From assembly GCF_001949145.1 (NCBI RefSeq), contig NW_019091423.1, forward strand, positions 1,035,594 through 1,099,593: a DNA stretch of 64,000 nt. The letters are read 5' to 3'. The notes beneath the pieces were generated by a model, which saw only the letters and a list, made by a program, of their open reading frames with translations, was not told where the DNA came from and made no database searches. Made by a program: the position numbers and the translations under genes. Shown here piece after piece: positions 27,101 to 42,100 of the stretch; the stretch's first letter is position 1, and each line of letters starts with the position of its first letter. The DNA is from Acanthaster planci (taxonomy: Eukaryota; Echinodermata; Asteroidea; Valvatida; Acanthasteridae).

Positions 27101-30100
27101 TCTTTAAAATGCTATTTGGATAATGAGTGGCTGGTATTTTTCATGTAAAGAGGGAATGTTTCTATGAAGAACAGTGAATATCTCAGTCACATCCAAACAC
27201 AATATGCGCTGTGAAATATCCAGGGCAAGAAATGACATGAAAAAACAATTGCTGCTGTCATGCAGCAAAATGGAAAACAGATGCCAACGGCTTGATGATC
27301 AATCATTGGTGATCATATCAACTTATACACAAATGGGTTTACAAGCGACAGTAAACAATTTGCATTCATGATCAATTATTCCCAACTATGAATTTCATTG
27401 TCACTGTTGCAAAGAACTTTCTCACAAAAGCCACTTTTGTTCGAGCATCACTTTGTTGAATATTTCCTTTTAAAATTTTGTTAAAGGAAAACTATTTTCA
27501 CTAAAACTGCCACAATTTTCCAACCAATAGACAAACAAACTGCCTTTTGCAAATTTTCCTTTAAGATTTCAAAGACCCAGAAATCCACAAATTCAAAAAT
27601 TTTAGAGAGTAAAATAAATGCCCTCAGTGCTACCTCTAAAGGACAAGATCTAGACAGGGGATATGTGAACAGGTATAGGCATGCAGCACATAGCAAGGCA
27701 CAGGGTGCTTAGGGAGACAGGGTCTAAACCAAGCATGGGTGTCAAAATGGTGAAGAAAAATGTGCATATGTACATGTAGGTGACGGCTGGGTCCACTCAC
27801 GTCTTCCAACAAATCTTCTCCAGCAGCTAGGGGTGGGTCCTCTTTCAGAGGGTCTTCCTCATTGGCTTCATCACCAATTTGTTGCTATGGGAGGGGTATT
27901 ATATGCAAATGATTTCATACAGCAGATTCTTTCAAAATGTGAATTGCATCACCCATCTTGATTATGTGTGCAGGTAAGATACACAAATACCATGACAGGT
28001 TAATATAGAAATAAGGCCATCAATTTTCATCATACATTTATTGATAGGGGAACTCAAAAATATGCAAATGAATCGTGAAGTGCAGCCAAAGTGGTTTTGT
28101 TACATGTTTCAAATCACTTTGCATGTTACACAAGTGTAAACAGACTTATCCTAGGTGACCTTTACATAGCTGGGTTCTGCTGATGTCTGGAAAATAAATT
28201 AGTTCATAATCACAGGTTTAAAAACTGTGCTAACTTTGCAGTGGCAGAACGATGATGTGAGGTCAAGTTGAGAATGCAAGGACGGCGGGTGAAGAGATGG
28301 TTGGAGATTGAGGACCATGAGTGATAGGTGAATTCGAGTGTCTTCATAAGTGTTGGGATACAACAACTTGTCAAGTGAACATTATCATCAGGCAGAATTG
28401 AACCTGCTCCAAGTTCTTATGGTCATTACCATTTGCAGTCTACAAGTACATGACATCTACTGATAGGAAACCCAATGTACAAAAATCACTCTCGCAATTA
28501 ATTAGATGAACATCTGTAACTGACAGAAATCTAATCAGTTTGAACCTATGCTCAAAGTGCTAATTTTAATTAGTTTCAATTAATTAAATATATTAAAAAA
28601 CAGTTATTAATCACCTTACTGCTACTAATCATCAAGAAATTCTCATCTTTGAACTACATAAAAGGAATTGAAAAGAAACTTTAACTCATATTTCCGCTAG
28701 TTAAAAATCACACAATCAAATAAACTGTTTCACTTGAGAACATGCATCACCCAACAGACTTTACACGGCACTTTAACAACTGTTATTCTTGTTCTTGGTT
28801 TAGCTAGTCATGGGATGAGAGCCTGCAGACAGCCTATCCCATTGGGAGGTATTCATTGTAATCTTTAACTCAGCTTGGTAATTAATACTGCAATTAGTGA
28901 GTCAATGTTGATGATCAGGGGTTTTGCTTTCAGCTTGTCAGTTCAATTTGATCTCTTGATTTCAAATACAACCCTCTCAATGTCACATGATGAAAAAAAA
29001 ATCTCTGAGCTGTATAGGTATAGGAGATATGGTTGAAAAGTATATTGAGGCTGATGAGAGGCTTAAGTATGTGAGCAATGCGATGTCTGTCAGGCAGTAA
29101 CAGAAACTGGAGATTAAGAATAGTGCCATCAGAAACAGATTATCCAATTGCATTGTGGGACATCACACAGACAGGAGACCATATCCAAAACAGTCTTCCA
29201 GAGCTACATGTACCGGTATGGGTGAACATCTGCTGTCTGCGGGAAACAGCATACTTACAACTGGCAAGACCTAGACTTTGCTCTAGATAGGCTTGGATGC
29301 ACTAACCTAACCATACAATTCCTGACAATGCTAGGTGCACTGAGCCATCTAGCACCTTGACTAATTACAGTACCTCGCTCTGAAAACAAACTTATCATGG
29401 GATCCATCTGATAACCAGTCAAGTAAGTTGACATCACCTACATGTGCATATTTAAATAGTCCCCATCAACTGTACGTGCAACTAGGAGAGCAAGGTTATA
29501 ATTTACCCTAAAATACCGGTACAGCACAGCTCAGTGGAAAATCCAAGAATCTCTGAAAAATTCTTATTTCCTACATATCCACCAAACAATAGTCTGTGAA
29601 ACAGACAAACACACCCAACTGGGATTTGGTGGGCACATTGTTGGCTTGTCTGTGCAGTAAAGTAACAACTGCAGCAATGACAAACATGAAACACAACAAC
29701 ATTTGGAAATCCAGGATATCACTTCCCTCTGAATTCCACAACCCGTTTCCTACCTTGTAGCTCACCTTATTTTGTTGTGTCTCTATCCGTTCTTCCCCCA
29801 ACGATGATCTTTCATCAACTTAATGCATGCAAACATCAAGGTGAATAACACATGCTAACACATGTGAGCCACAGACCGTTATTACTCCTGAGGCCAATTA
29901 GAAACGGGATGGTCGCCCTGGCAACTGATGATGTCACATTGTATTTTTGTGTGGCCTGTGGATCAGTTCTGACTAGCACTAGAGGGACCTGGCAAAGACC
30001 TGATATACTATTCTGTGCTGTAAACAAACTGTGGACGGGGAGGAATAACATGTTGATTCCATTTTTAAGGCGCGGTAAAAAATTGTATCCTAAAGAAATG

Positions 30101-33100
30101 CAAAGACAACCCACATCTACATGTACCTACCACAATTTTAGAACCTGAAAGCAGCTAAGAGCTTGGTTAGCTGTTTCGGTCTCCGGCCGAAACAGCTATT
30201 GTTTTTCTTAAGGTTGTTTCTTTTCTTTTTTTTTTTGATTTTTGAAAAAGCCTCTCTGTTCGTCAGGATTTTTTGGGGGGAGTTCTTCTTTTGGGGCCAA
30301 AAGCGCAAAGACTTTGCACACGTTTTTCTGTGCAGCACTTTTGCCATTAATCTTTGTTGCAAAGTTGGCATAGGTATAGTCATTATTCCATGAACGTGAT
30401 GTCATGATGACATCATCGTGGGTCATGTGACGTCATCACAAAGTCCATTATTTCAGAGCCCTATATCTACAGAACGAGGTCCGATTGGTTTGAAACTTGG
30501 TATGTTATTAGACCGGGATGTGTTCTAGATGAAATTTGTGATGAAGTCATCATGACCTCCTCAAGCAATCAATATGTATGTTTTAGCTTTTTCGAATACT
30601 TTTGGCCATATCTCACTGATGCAATATACTAATTACAAAACTGTTTTGCATTAGAAGCCTTGGAAGTAAAAATTCTACGAAAAAGCCCAATGCTCTGTTG
30701 CAAACAGACACAGAACCTCCTGGTTTTTTTTCTTCTTTTCAAATTTTTTGCTACTGACATAACATGGGGTTATTCTACACACCACTTTTGGTCCTTACTT
30801 TGGGCCAATTTACTTCAAACCTGGCACATTGTTACACTACCACCCAAGGACGTATGCCGAATCATGACGTCATCATGACATCATCACCTGATTTATTACA
30901 GAATTTTGAATATTGAATGTTTGCCCATTTGTTTTGTACACGTTTTCCAACAGCCAGAATGGCATGCACTTTGGCCACTCCACAAAATGAAACTTGGTCC
31001 AACCAAAGACTATACAGCATAGATGGCCATAGAGGAATGACGTTAGTTTGACATCATAATTAGATTTATTATTTAATTTTGCAGAAAATGTGGACACAGG
31101 TTTCGGAGCATTATGCAAAGTTTCAACGGTCACAAGTTGCTGATATTTTAAAAGTACTCCCATGTTTCTAGAGCATAAAAAACGTATTTATATAATACAC
31201 AATAGTGAAATGCCTTAATGCAGTTTTTGTCTTTTCTTTTATAAAAAGTAAGGACACTCTAACATTCTTTATCTCAACTTAACTTCAGACCGCTTTCAGT
31301 ATTCAATATTTTGAGTGTACGTGCATTTCTAAACATATGCTTAAATTCCACAATCTGAGTTTGTGCTGCTGTGCACTTGCAGATACAGTTGTTAAAAGTA
31401 ATCATTTGTCCACTTACTGTCGATAGGAAATAAGATGTACTTTTGAAAGAATTGTCCGAAATTGATGTTTGCATTATATTTCTTCCTGTCTTTGAAATCG
31501 ACGTCTCTTAGTTTGTGTATACCGATGGCCCTAACAGTTCCATATCCTCTGGTGTTAAGATGATTTTACATGGTCACGGTTACAAAGCCGTACACTGTAT
31601 TGCAGAGAATCCTCCCGGCAAACCCCTTACGAGAAAACTGCAGTGCACCCTCACTTGATGGTATTCCACGTTTTGTATTACGTGACTGATAATTTCCCTA
31701 CGTTCGATCATATTTTCGCCAGGGATGAGGCAAGAAAGTATGCAGTGAATTGAATTAAGCATTAGCATTTGAAATAACTATTCATTGTTAGTTGCCCATT
31801 TTTCTTTAAAGTAGGCAAGGGAAACATTTTGTTTGTCTCTAAGATCCCAATCAAGGTCATCTTATTCTAAAAAGATATTGAAGAATGTTGATTTTTGGTC
31901 TCGCAATCACATACAAATGAAACTTAACTGAAAGTCTAATAACAAGTTTGTGAAGTCCGTTGTCAGCAGCCCTATACACGTATCTCCTGAATAACAAATG
32001 CACATATTCCATCGGGATGAAATTTCGCAGATAATTAGAAAAGAGAAATGTTACAGACAAACACTGAGCTCGTGATGATCTCATGATCATCAGGTTACAA
32101 TTCACGTGACATTAATACATGTACATGTATTGCATTCTTTGAGGTGCTATATCTCCTGAAATACATGTCTGATCAGGTTGAAACTTTAAAGATATGTCTA
32201 TCTAGATGTATTGTAGATGTGTGATAGACGAAAATTGACCTCATGGGATAATGACGTCATCAGATGACAAGTCATGTGACATTAAATATGCATCATTTCA
32301 ATCTCTATATCTCTTGAAGTACATGTCCGACCCGGTTGAAACTTTGCAGATATCTGTTAGGGGGTGTGTGATAGACAAAACTGGACCTCGTGGGTTGATG
32401 ACCTCATCAGATGACAAGTCACGTGACATTAAATATGCGTCATTGAAAGCTCTATATCTCTTGAAGTACATGTCTCAGCCGGTTGAAACTTTGTAGATAT
32501 CTGTAACTGGGTTTGTGATAGACGAAACTGGACCTCGTGGGTTGATGACCTCATCAGAGTCACGTGACATTAAAAGTGCATTCTATAAAGCCCTATATCT
32601 CCATTAGTACATGTCCCAGCGGATTGAAACTTGCAGATATGCAATCATGACAAACAAAAGGTTCCCCAAACAGCTCTGTGTTTGTCCACAAACACATCTC
32701 ATTAACAAATATTATTGCTGATGTAAATTTTTAGGGGTAGGTATCACAATAACCGCACTTCAAATCTGGGATATACAAGGCAGAAGTGGGTTTTTTAAAG
32801 AGTACTTTTCAAATAAGCAAATAAAGCAACCAGGGAGAGAACCTAAGCAAAGATCAGAGAGTCTAGAATGCCAACTCCTGAGCAGTCTTATATTTTGAAC
32901 CTGGCAACTTTACCCAATTAAAATTAACAACAACCCCGACAAACAGGCTTCAAGGACATACATGCACAAAGTGCAATCCAATCAATGAGTACAACTTGTA
33001 CATTGCAAAACTGACCACGTTCTTGTTCTTGTGAAATCAATAATAAGAGGAGTGATAAAATAAACAGCAGCGGAGTGAAATTTACACCCATGACCTCTGC

Positions 33101-36100
33101 AACACTGTAATACTAAACACCATCAGTCAGCAAGATACAAGTACATGTAGCTCACATGATAAAGCGACATGCAGTAATCATTACCTAGCTACATGTATCT
33201 AGATTTCCAAGTCAATTTCTTTGTGCAGCTGAATACAGCAACTGAGGAGTATCCTGTGTAGGAGACATGCAATAGGGAAAACTGTTGTTTCTCCTCAGCT
33301 TTGTCAGGAACTATGGTACCACTGTTGATCTGTGTATCAGTAATGTGATAACATTTCCTATGAAATCATCATTTGCATAGCAATTACATTGTACATGTAT
33401 GTGCCCACTGTGTGGAGTGTGGAGAGAGGACAGAGGACATGTGTTCTCAAATATCACTTCATGTGAGAGCAAGTTTACATGACAAAGAACTTCTTTGGAA
33501 AACAAACTGAACGTTCAAATAATTGGTATATTTGACCTTGCCAGCCTGGAAAAATATTCCCTGAAGCATGGAGAAGTGTATTGCAAAGCTGCCCAGTGTT
33601 CTAGCCATGGTGGGCGGCACCGGGCGGCCACCATGTAATACTGCAAATTTCCGCCCAGCTCTGGAGTTCAAATTGGCTGTGCCGCCCAGCACGAATTTTC
33701 CAAAAATGAACTGAAATATTACGTGTTGAGAACGTCAAGCAAGTATTGTTAGGAGATCCGGATGTGAAATAATGGGATATAATGTAGCCTCCCCCACGGC
33801 AGCATGCACTTGTTAGTAGTCTTGGCTCAAGACCAGCCGAACGGCAGTATCAATAGAGGTTGCAAATCCAGTCCAGCTATGAGCCACGAGAGCTCGGCTC
33901 ACTGCGCTTGCTACACTTCCCAATCCAAAAATTTAACCAGCACTAAACGGTTCTAGCTACACCACTGAATTTGCCACAAATAATTTTTCCAAATTCTAAC
34001 ATACATGTAAGTCAAAGAAACCTACCGATGCTTACAACTAAAGATCTAAAAGAAAAAAGAGATTTAGCCAAGGCACTGTGAAATGGGCAAATTTCTTTCA
34101 TGAAAATGTTGACTTCCAAGTACCAATTACTCAATTTTTTGCTTGAGGAATTTTTGTACTGCCTTTTATGCATAAAAATATCATTACCAATCTGATATGT
34201 AAAGAAATAAAGACTTCTGGGTGAAATTTATCAGCAATATCAGCTTCTTGTGTAGGCTACCAGCTCCACCGCTTAATAAAATACCTACTTATAAAAATAC
34301 ATTGGTAATCAAACTACCTGCATTCTCCATTCACTGATAGATTTCAAATCTTCATGGCAAGATCATGGTTGTTTATACATGTGCCTGGCACTATGAATTC
34401 ACTTCAATTCCACTGCTGACCCTATTCCCAGCATGCCAATACTCCCCCCTCTGTGCCCTGAGTTAGAGAGAAGAACAAGATATCCCTCTGAAGATGAATT
34501 ATGTGGCGCATGGCAGAAACTCTGGTAGCTGGATACCTTCCACAGTTGCACAGACAAGTCCTGCTGTGTCCACTGTTATCATTACATCATATGTGCTCTA
34601 GGGAAGCACTTGATCTTCCAATACATAGGGAAATATAAATGGGTGCACGCAATGAACCATGCTCTCAGGATTTTCTCTTTAGAAGCTGTTTTTAAGCGTG
34701 CCTTGATTGGCACACTATCAACCTACATGTTGTATACTCTTCTGCACACTCTCCTGAAAGGCAGGGAAAAAATATTCTAAAATGAAGAGAACAGCATATG
34801 CCTTCTCTTCTGTATCTTTTAAATAAAAAGGATAACACAGTTCTCAAAAATAAAGTCCCACAATAGCCATGAAGTTGGCAGGTTTTACACATTACATCCA
34901 CATAGTTATGTTCCCAGGAAGGTGTGTCTTAAAATTTGCAACAAGCTGTTTGGAATTTAAAAATTCAATGGGAAATTTATGGGTTGCTTGTGAATACAAT
35001 GATTCATTTATGTGGGCATTCAAGTACTGCAGGCTTAAAATACAATCTACTGCCAAGAGTAAAGCCAACGCAATGTTGTGTCTTCCTACCTTACAGTGTG
35101 AAGCCAGCGGGAACAGGGCCAAATTACCTTCCCAGACAGGATGGATACAAGAAGCTTAATTAGACAAACAGCTGACAGAATGACTGTCTCTAGACAGAGT
35201 GCAAAAGCTTGAATCATCCTGGCTCCGTCTTGCTTCCAAGGCAGCTCAAAGTTAAGGGGGGGTGTTAGGCATTCACGGTTCAGAGGTTGCCAGTGTAATC
35301 AACCACCCGTGTACATGTACATCCTTTCTACGGTCAATGTATCAGATTCACAACACATCTGAACATACATTGTATGTGAAGTGTGTGGGTGGGTGATTTG
35401 TTAGACAAAATGGAGACACTCAAATAGTCTATTTTCTCCAATGTGTTACTTGAATTCAATAAAGTTACAGACTTCGTTTTTAAGCAGTTATTTCCAAGCA
35501 TGTCTAGCTTTTTGAAACAGTGCACGAAATTGGGATTCAAACTTGGTCCACTGCCTTTAAGTATTCAATTTCAGACAAGACATTCTTAACGCTTCTTTCC
35601 AGACAAAGTTTAAATAGAGAATCCTTTCTTTGACAAACCAAAAAGGGGAAAAGATATGGCATATTATTTTCCTTAAAGTTAAAACCTACTTAAAATAACC
35701 AACAACTTGGTTCCTCAATGAAAAGTATTTTGAATCTGAATCTTACGTAACCCTGAAATCATTTGTATATTTTCTTTAAAACTGAGAAAATAATCTTTTC
35801 AATATACCTAACAACAAAAATAAATTCATTAAATGCCAGCTCGAACTGGACTGGATTTTACATGTCCTGCTGCAATTCAAGTGAAGCAAAAACTGATCTA
35901 CAACAGGTGATTTTTTCATCACGCTTTAGGAAAACTTAATCTGGAATGAACAGACAGAGGGAATACGTTTGGGTTGATGGAAATTGGCTTTTATCTGGTA
36001 CTAGTGATGATGTCAACATACTAGTGAAGTGTGGACTGTGGATTCTAGAAACAAAACATCCAACAAGAGTTAAAAAACACAAACGAAACAAATCAAAGTC

Positions 36101-39100
36101 ATCCCCAACATAAACACCCTATCATTTTTGGAGAAAGCCATACACGGGAGTAAAAATTTCACTGCTCTTAATTGACTACTTTTGACAGAGTTTGACTCTG
36201 ATTTTACGTTCTTTTTATTAGTCTTGAGGCATTCAATTGTAAAGAAAACTGGATTAACTAAATGGAAATGCATTCCTTGAATTCTCTTGCTTGTAAATTT
36301 CTTCATCAGAAACAGAATTTCATATTGTTGCTCTTCTGCCAGTGGGATATATACAGTTTGTCTTAGCCTGTGTGACAATGGAATGAGTTGGAATAATTTC
36401 AAAGTCACTGGAATTCCAAGGCTGTGGGTACTATCTCATCAATAATAATGACGCAGGAGATTGGACACGGTAGATTGATGTGTGACAGATGTAAGAACTA
36501 TCTCTGACAATATCCTTGTCTTTAGATGGTTCACATATTCTTTTACATTGTAACCATGTTGTTGTCAGAACATGGAACTTGAAAACACCCCCCCAAAATA
36601 AACCCTGTATCATTTCGTAACTGTGAAAATAATCCTTTCCTGCCATGTGACTATGCAGATGGTGGTTTAAATATCGAGGGTACTACATGTACATGCATAA
36701 TTGATGCTCCCCGACAACAGCATTTCTCTTTAAAATTAATCTGGGTATGTTTCCCTTTAGGGATGGGGGCCTGGCAAGTTCATGACCTATCCTATGCATG
36801 GAAACAATCAAATCTTGGGTCTGTCATGCATCAAGCCAACAAAGTCAACAAACCTTATCAATCAGCACCTACGGAACATGCCATGGTCAACTTAAACTCT
36901 GAAATTCCTAACCTCTGATAAAAGACATCAGAAATTGAGAGTGAAAACAAAGTTTGAAACTAACTTTCAACCAAAGAATCTCTTTGTGAGGGTCAGCATA
37001 GCTTATCCATTTTCTTGGATAAACATCCAATCAAATCCTATCCCTTAGGCATAGATCCATGAAGACAAAGGCAGTTGTCTTGGTGACACCCCCTTGAGGT
37101 CATGACCCTCTCGATCTTGACAAACAAAGTCCAACTAGGTCAGACCATAGGTCAGACAATGGATCCTGTCTGTGTTTCAGCAGGTGATAATGGCTGTTAT
37201 GACAGTTAACTGACCCCATTTAATACCCTAATGGGATGTTGACAGCCACAGGGGGATCTCATCAAATAAAGACAGCCCGTAACAATGATCAAGATTTGTG
37301 AGTTCAGAATGTACTGTTAAAAAGGTTGCAATGAAAGAATATGGAGCACAGATAAACTATACATGAATGCATGCAGATTTCATTGGAGACATTTGATTGG
37401 ATCTCACTATTATGTCCAGGGTTCTTCACAACAAAACCCATGTATGTTCCAGTTTTGATTTTGAGGGTTGTTAGTAAATTAAAATTGCATTAAGCGGCCA
37501 CATCAAGCCTGCAAACTTATACACCCATATGAAACTGCAAACTCATTTATGATAACACTAGTAACCTGACATTAAATGTTTTTTGCCTCCCAGAGCTGTC
37601 AAAGTCAACAAGAAGCACCCGGGGAGGAGTTCTTTTCTGTCATTATTTTTGACTCAAATACATCAATGACACGAAGTGTGCTCAGGTGTGTTGTGATAGG
37701 ATCCACTCATGTACATATATATGTCTCTTTGATTTGCCAAAAACATGTCAGAAACATTAGAAAGTAATTTGTATTTTCACGAATAAAAAATTAGAATGTA
37801 GAATTTCACTACTCCACAAAAAAAGGAACTTTCACGGGAATAAGAGTGAACTAAGAATAAAACAATACCTTACATTTACTTCCTACAGACTACACCATGT
37901 GAATCATTTTGGATGTCAAATCTCTGTGACGTGCATCAGCTGCAACGTATTTTGAAGACATTTGGATAGACACACGCACAGGTACATGTAAAAACATTTT
38001 GCATATACATGTATGCGCACATGCACCTGATGACGTTTTACCACACAGTTGTCATTTTCCAAGTAGATCCCTCTTGTGTGAGAGGGATCTACATGTACTT
38101 GGAAGGGTGTAAGACTGTGAAAGACGTAGGGGTGTGGCAAAACAACACTCAGAATATTGCCATTCTCATTACTAAGGACAATGCGATTGACATCACAAAC
38201 CTAAGAAGGATTATGTAATGACCTTTCTTGGAACTTGTTTGTTAGAGATTAACCCCAGCTACGGTGACCTTGTTGAAATATTTCTAGCACAAACCTTCAT
38301 TAGTTTCTTGACACATCCCTATAATATGGTAAACTTGTACAAACGAGTGCCTCTTTGTAGGTGTGGTTTGGACCAAATAGTTAATAAAACTCGAATGATA
38401 ACAGAAAATGGAGGAATTTCAGACACATCTTACCAATGAAAGCAGGCAAGGGTGATTGACAATTTTGAAGCAAATGTTAACAATCCAACAAGAGTTAGAG
38501 CATTAGATTTTCAAAGCCATGTTTTGTTTGGTGAAATGATTGAGGAAAAAATAAACCTCCAAAGATCAAACTACGGTGAACAGACCAAATGGATTTCATA
38601 TTAATCCTACACGGTCATGACAGTTGGCTGTAACGTTTGTAGCAACAGCTGTAAGTACTCATTTATAATGTATCAAAGAAACTGACTGTGAAAGGCCTTA
38701 AAATATGAATATCACCAGCGGCGTAGCGAAGGCATTTTCTTTTAGGGGCGTGTGACGGGGTTATTTGCGGACTTGTAATTCTTGGACGCTTAAGTAGTAC
38801 CTGTAACGCTTATAATTAGTGAAATACGGAGGTTGTGTTTTGAGTTGTTTTATGTGAGCGTTGATTTTGCCAAGTTGTCACCCACTGCTTGATCCTCTGT
38901 TTCTGAATTTGCAAATTTTTAACAAAGATGAATTATATTCATCATTTCACATTTTCGGTGAGTCAGTTAACAGCATGATTGATTTAATACCTGAAAACAG
39001 TCGCAAAATGTTATGTGCCGCTTCTGTGTACAATGTAAATTGTTCCACAATCAACAACAGATTGTATATAGCAAGGGGTTGTTACATGCACAGTGCCACA

Positions 39101-42100
39101 GTCCCATGTAACCGACCCATTGTACAGGAGATTACTGCAAAGCAAGTGGCATATACTACCTTGGTAAGTCGTAACTTTGCGCAACGTCCTTCCTCCACTT
39201 TGTGTGTTGAACAAGAATTCGCACTTGGAAAATTGACATTTTTCGAAATTGTGAAACAGAGAAGAAAAATAGAACTTACTCCCAAACTACCGGTTTACAG
39301 TTTTAACTCCCCGCTCCTTCAGTAGACTCCATTTTTTGGCAACCTTACAAATATGCAATGCTTTGACTTTAAGGACAAAGCTGCAGTTGGCTGACGGGGT
39401 GAGCAAAAAGGTGATATTGTAATAATCATATGACAATGGTACAGCAATATGATGATGAGTGGCCCGGTTTGGAATAATTAGCAAAATTCAACAAAGTTTG
39501 CACTACGGTTTGAAAGTGCCACCAAAAGGTAGAGGGAGAACTTAACGTGGCATAAAAGTCTGTAATTATAAAGAAAGATCGAACGGTGGACTCATCCGCT
39601 TGTCTAGCTTTGACTGGGCAGTGTATCAGGTGCAAAAACATGAACAATATAATAACAAGCAAAATTTGCAGAATGATCATAATAAAACTCTTGAGGTGAC
39701 TCAGCGATAACATGGAATTTTGTAAAAAAGCCTTACATCACCCTATAAACTGCGTGAAAGAAGCAATTTTCCACCCATATGCAAATACGGACAGGCCCCA
39801 TCCAGGCTATCTGCTTGACCTGTGCACGCCCTCAGGCACAGTTCCAACCTCGATTGCCAACTTGTGTAACTGCTACCCATTTCTTCTTTACATTGATCTG
39901 CTTCATGGACAGCACAAAGATACATGTACATGTACATACGTAAGCCTTGTATAAGGGAACAGAGGATGCGTGAGGATTGCCGCGACTCAGACTGGCACCT
40001 ATGCACATCAGGACTCGGTAGGCTGATGAGGACAGGCAGATCTTTCAGGATATCCCTGATAAAACCCTGAGCGCCAGATATTTTGTAAGCATAGAACACC
40101 TTCAGGTAGCATGGCTTTAGGGGAAACACTGGTGGCTAATGAACATCAATAATTCAAGATGTTAATTACAGTTTCATTTGCCGACTGACCCTTTATTTGC
40201 TACACCGCTGAATATTACTTGGACATGACCCAACCAGTTACACTTCACAAGGACCACCACACCAACCTGACACAGTAGACCACATATTAATATCATTACC
40301 ATATAACTGTGTACAGCTGGCCCATCCCCTCTGTCCACACACTGCAGCTATACAAAGAGGATATGAACATAACTGTCATGTGAGTCTGACAAGTCTGCAT
40401 TCCTGACTTCTTATTCATCATTTGCAAATAAGCTAAGGAATCTAGCATGGATTAAGCAGCTCCAGCCAACTCAAACAGGTAACAGACCAATCAAGACTTG
40501 ACCAAGACTGTGACTTGAGACCTCGTTCACCCAGGGCTCTTGCCGAAGACAAGATATGGATTAGTTTCTCAAAGGGGAGTGAAAATGGCCAAACAGCATT
40601 GTTGAAAATAAATGTATGAACCTTAAGTTGGGTGTAAATCAGACAGGATCTGATTCTGATCAATCAGCATGGCTGAAAATCAAAACTATCAATTTCTGAC
40701 AGAATTGTCGGTTATGCTTACAAGTGTTGATAGGTCAAATACAGCCCATGTGCTAGTCTCAAGAAAACAGCTATACATAACAGACAACATGCCTCAGTGA
40801 ACACTGAGTATTACAAATGTACCGGCTTTGTAATATGGTAACACAACTGTTATACTGAACTATTGGGTATACCCAACACATTTACTCAACATTGAAAACT
40901 TGTTTTAACCAAAAGAAATAAAGTTAGGACTGATTGACATGAAAGTTAAGGAAAATCTTGCTTGCGAAGGAACAACGACCAACATGTGGTACAGTAATAC
41001 TTCTGGGTACAGCAGAGTGTATACACGTACACAAACATGAACGTGGGTGCCCAGGAGCCATGTAAACTGGCTGCCAAATATGTGCAAGATGGGTGGCTAA
41101 TGCAGAATATCTCGCTTCGCTTTATTGTCAGAAAGGCAAGGATTTTTACCTCAAAAAAGAAATTCATTAAACAGAAAATACATACAGTGTATGAAGATAG
41201 ACAGATTAGCTTTCGTAACTTAACTCCAAATAATCTTGATTAGATATTGTGCTAGTCTCGATAACATTTGACAAGGCTTGCCTGAGATGGCATTTCTTGC
41301 AATGCCTACTCTAAACATACACCATTGTGGCTCCAGTGCTGAACAATGCATTCTGGCATGTCTATTCTTGTGCCAATGTAGTAGATAGTAGTAGGAACCT
41401 GGTATGCAATTTTTAAGCGATAACTTGACTGAAAGAAAAAGATTATTTCACTTCCTGACTGACTTACAGGAAGGAGTACCCAAAAGGTGAAATATGGAAG
41501 GAAATGATCATGTAATGACAAATGCTAGGAATTTCAACGCCAGTTATTTTCAACCTTGTTTTGTATGCAAGTTGGAAGTGTTGACCAATAATCTTCAGTA
41601 TTTGTGAGGCAGGCTGCCACTCTTTTAAACAGGCCTGTGTGAGGAATCATATGGGGCGTATTGACGACTGAAAATTGCAATACTGAGTGACCGTTGTACA
41701 GAAGATTTTGTGAGGACAATGTCCTTGATGTTGTACTTTTATTTTATACTGCAAGCACATACTTAACTAGTCACCCTCAGCTTACAACCAAACTAGTTAT
41801 CTAGTCAATCCTATCTAACTACACCCTATGATACAACCAAACTAGTTATCTAGTCAATCCTATCTAACTACACCATATGATACAACCAAACCATTCATGT
41901 ATTTGTTCTTACCTTTACTGCCAAGTCTTCGTTGAGTTTCCTTCCTTTGGGGCCGTCTATTCTCTCCAATTGTTTGGTACTTAGTTTTCTGACAGGGCTC
42001 GTTAGCCACTTCCTAAACATGACGAGGAGATAAGAAAAACCACACTTCACAGATGGCTTGATGGTAAATGATGATCAAATGATGGCAGCACATCACTCAG

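Larger units (their letters stand above)
27885..41912 (-). other. 14-kb intron rich in mobile and repeated DNA
   Basis: Contents described separately: composite tandem repeat (30395-32650) with a palindromic hairpin at 30168-30198, hAT-like MITE (33594-33967), hairpin (38057-38104), hAT-like 1.5-kb element (38716-40210) and the 49-bp tandem repeat. No family exon is expected from the protein alignment, because the flanking exons join in phase 0 without loss. Confidence 0.6.
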
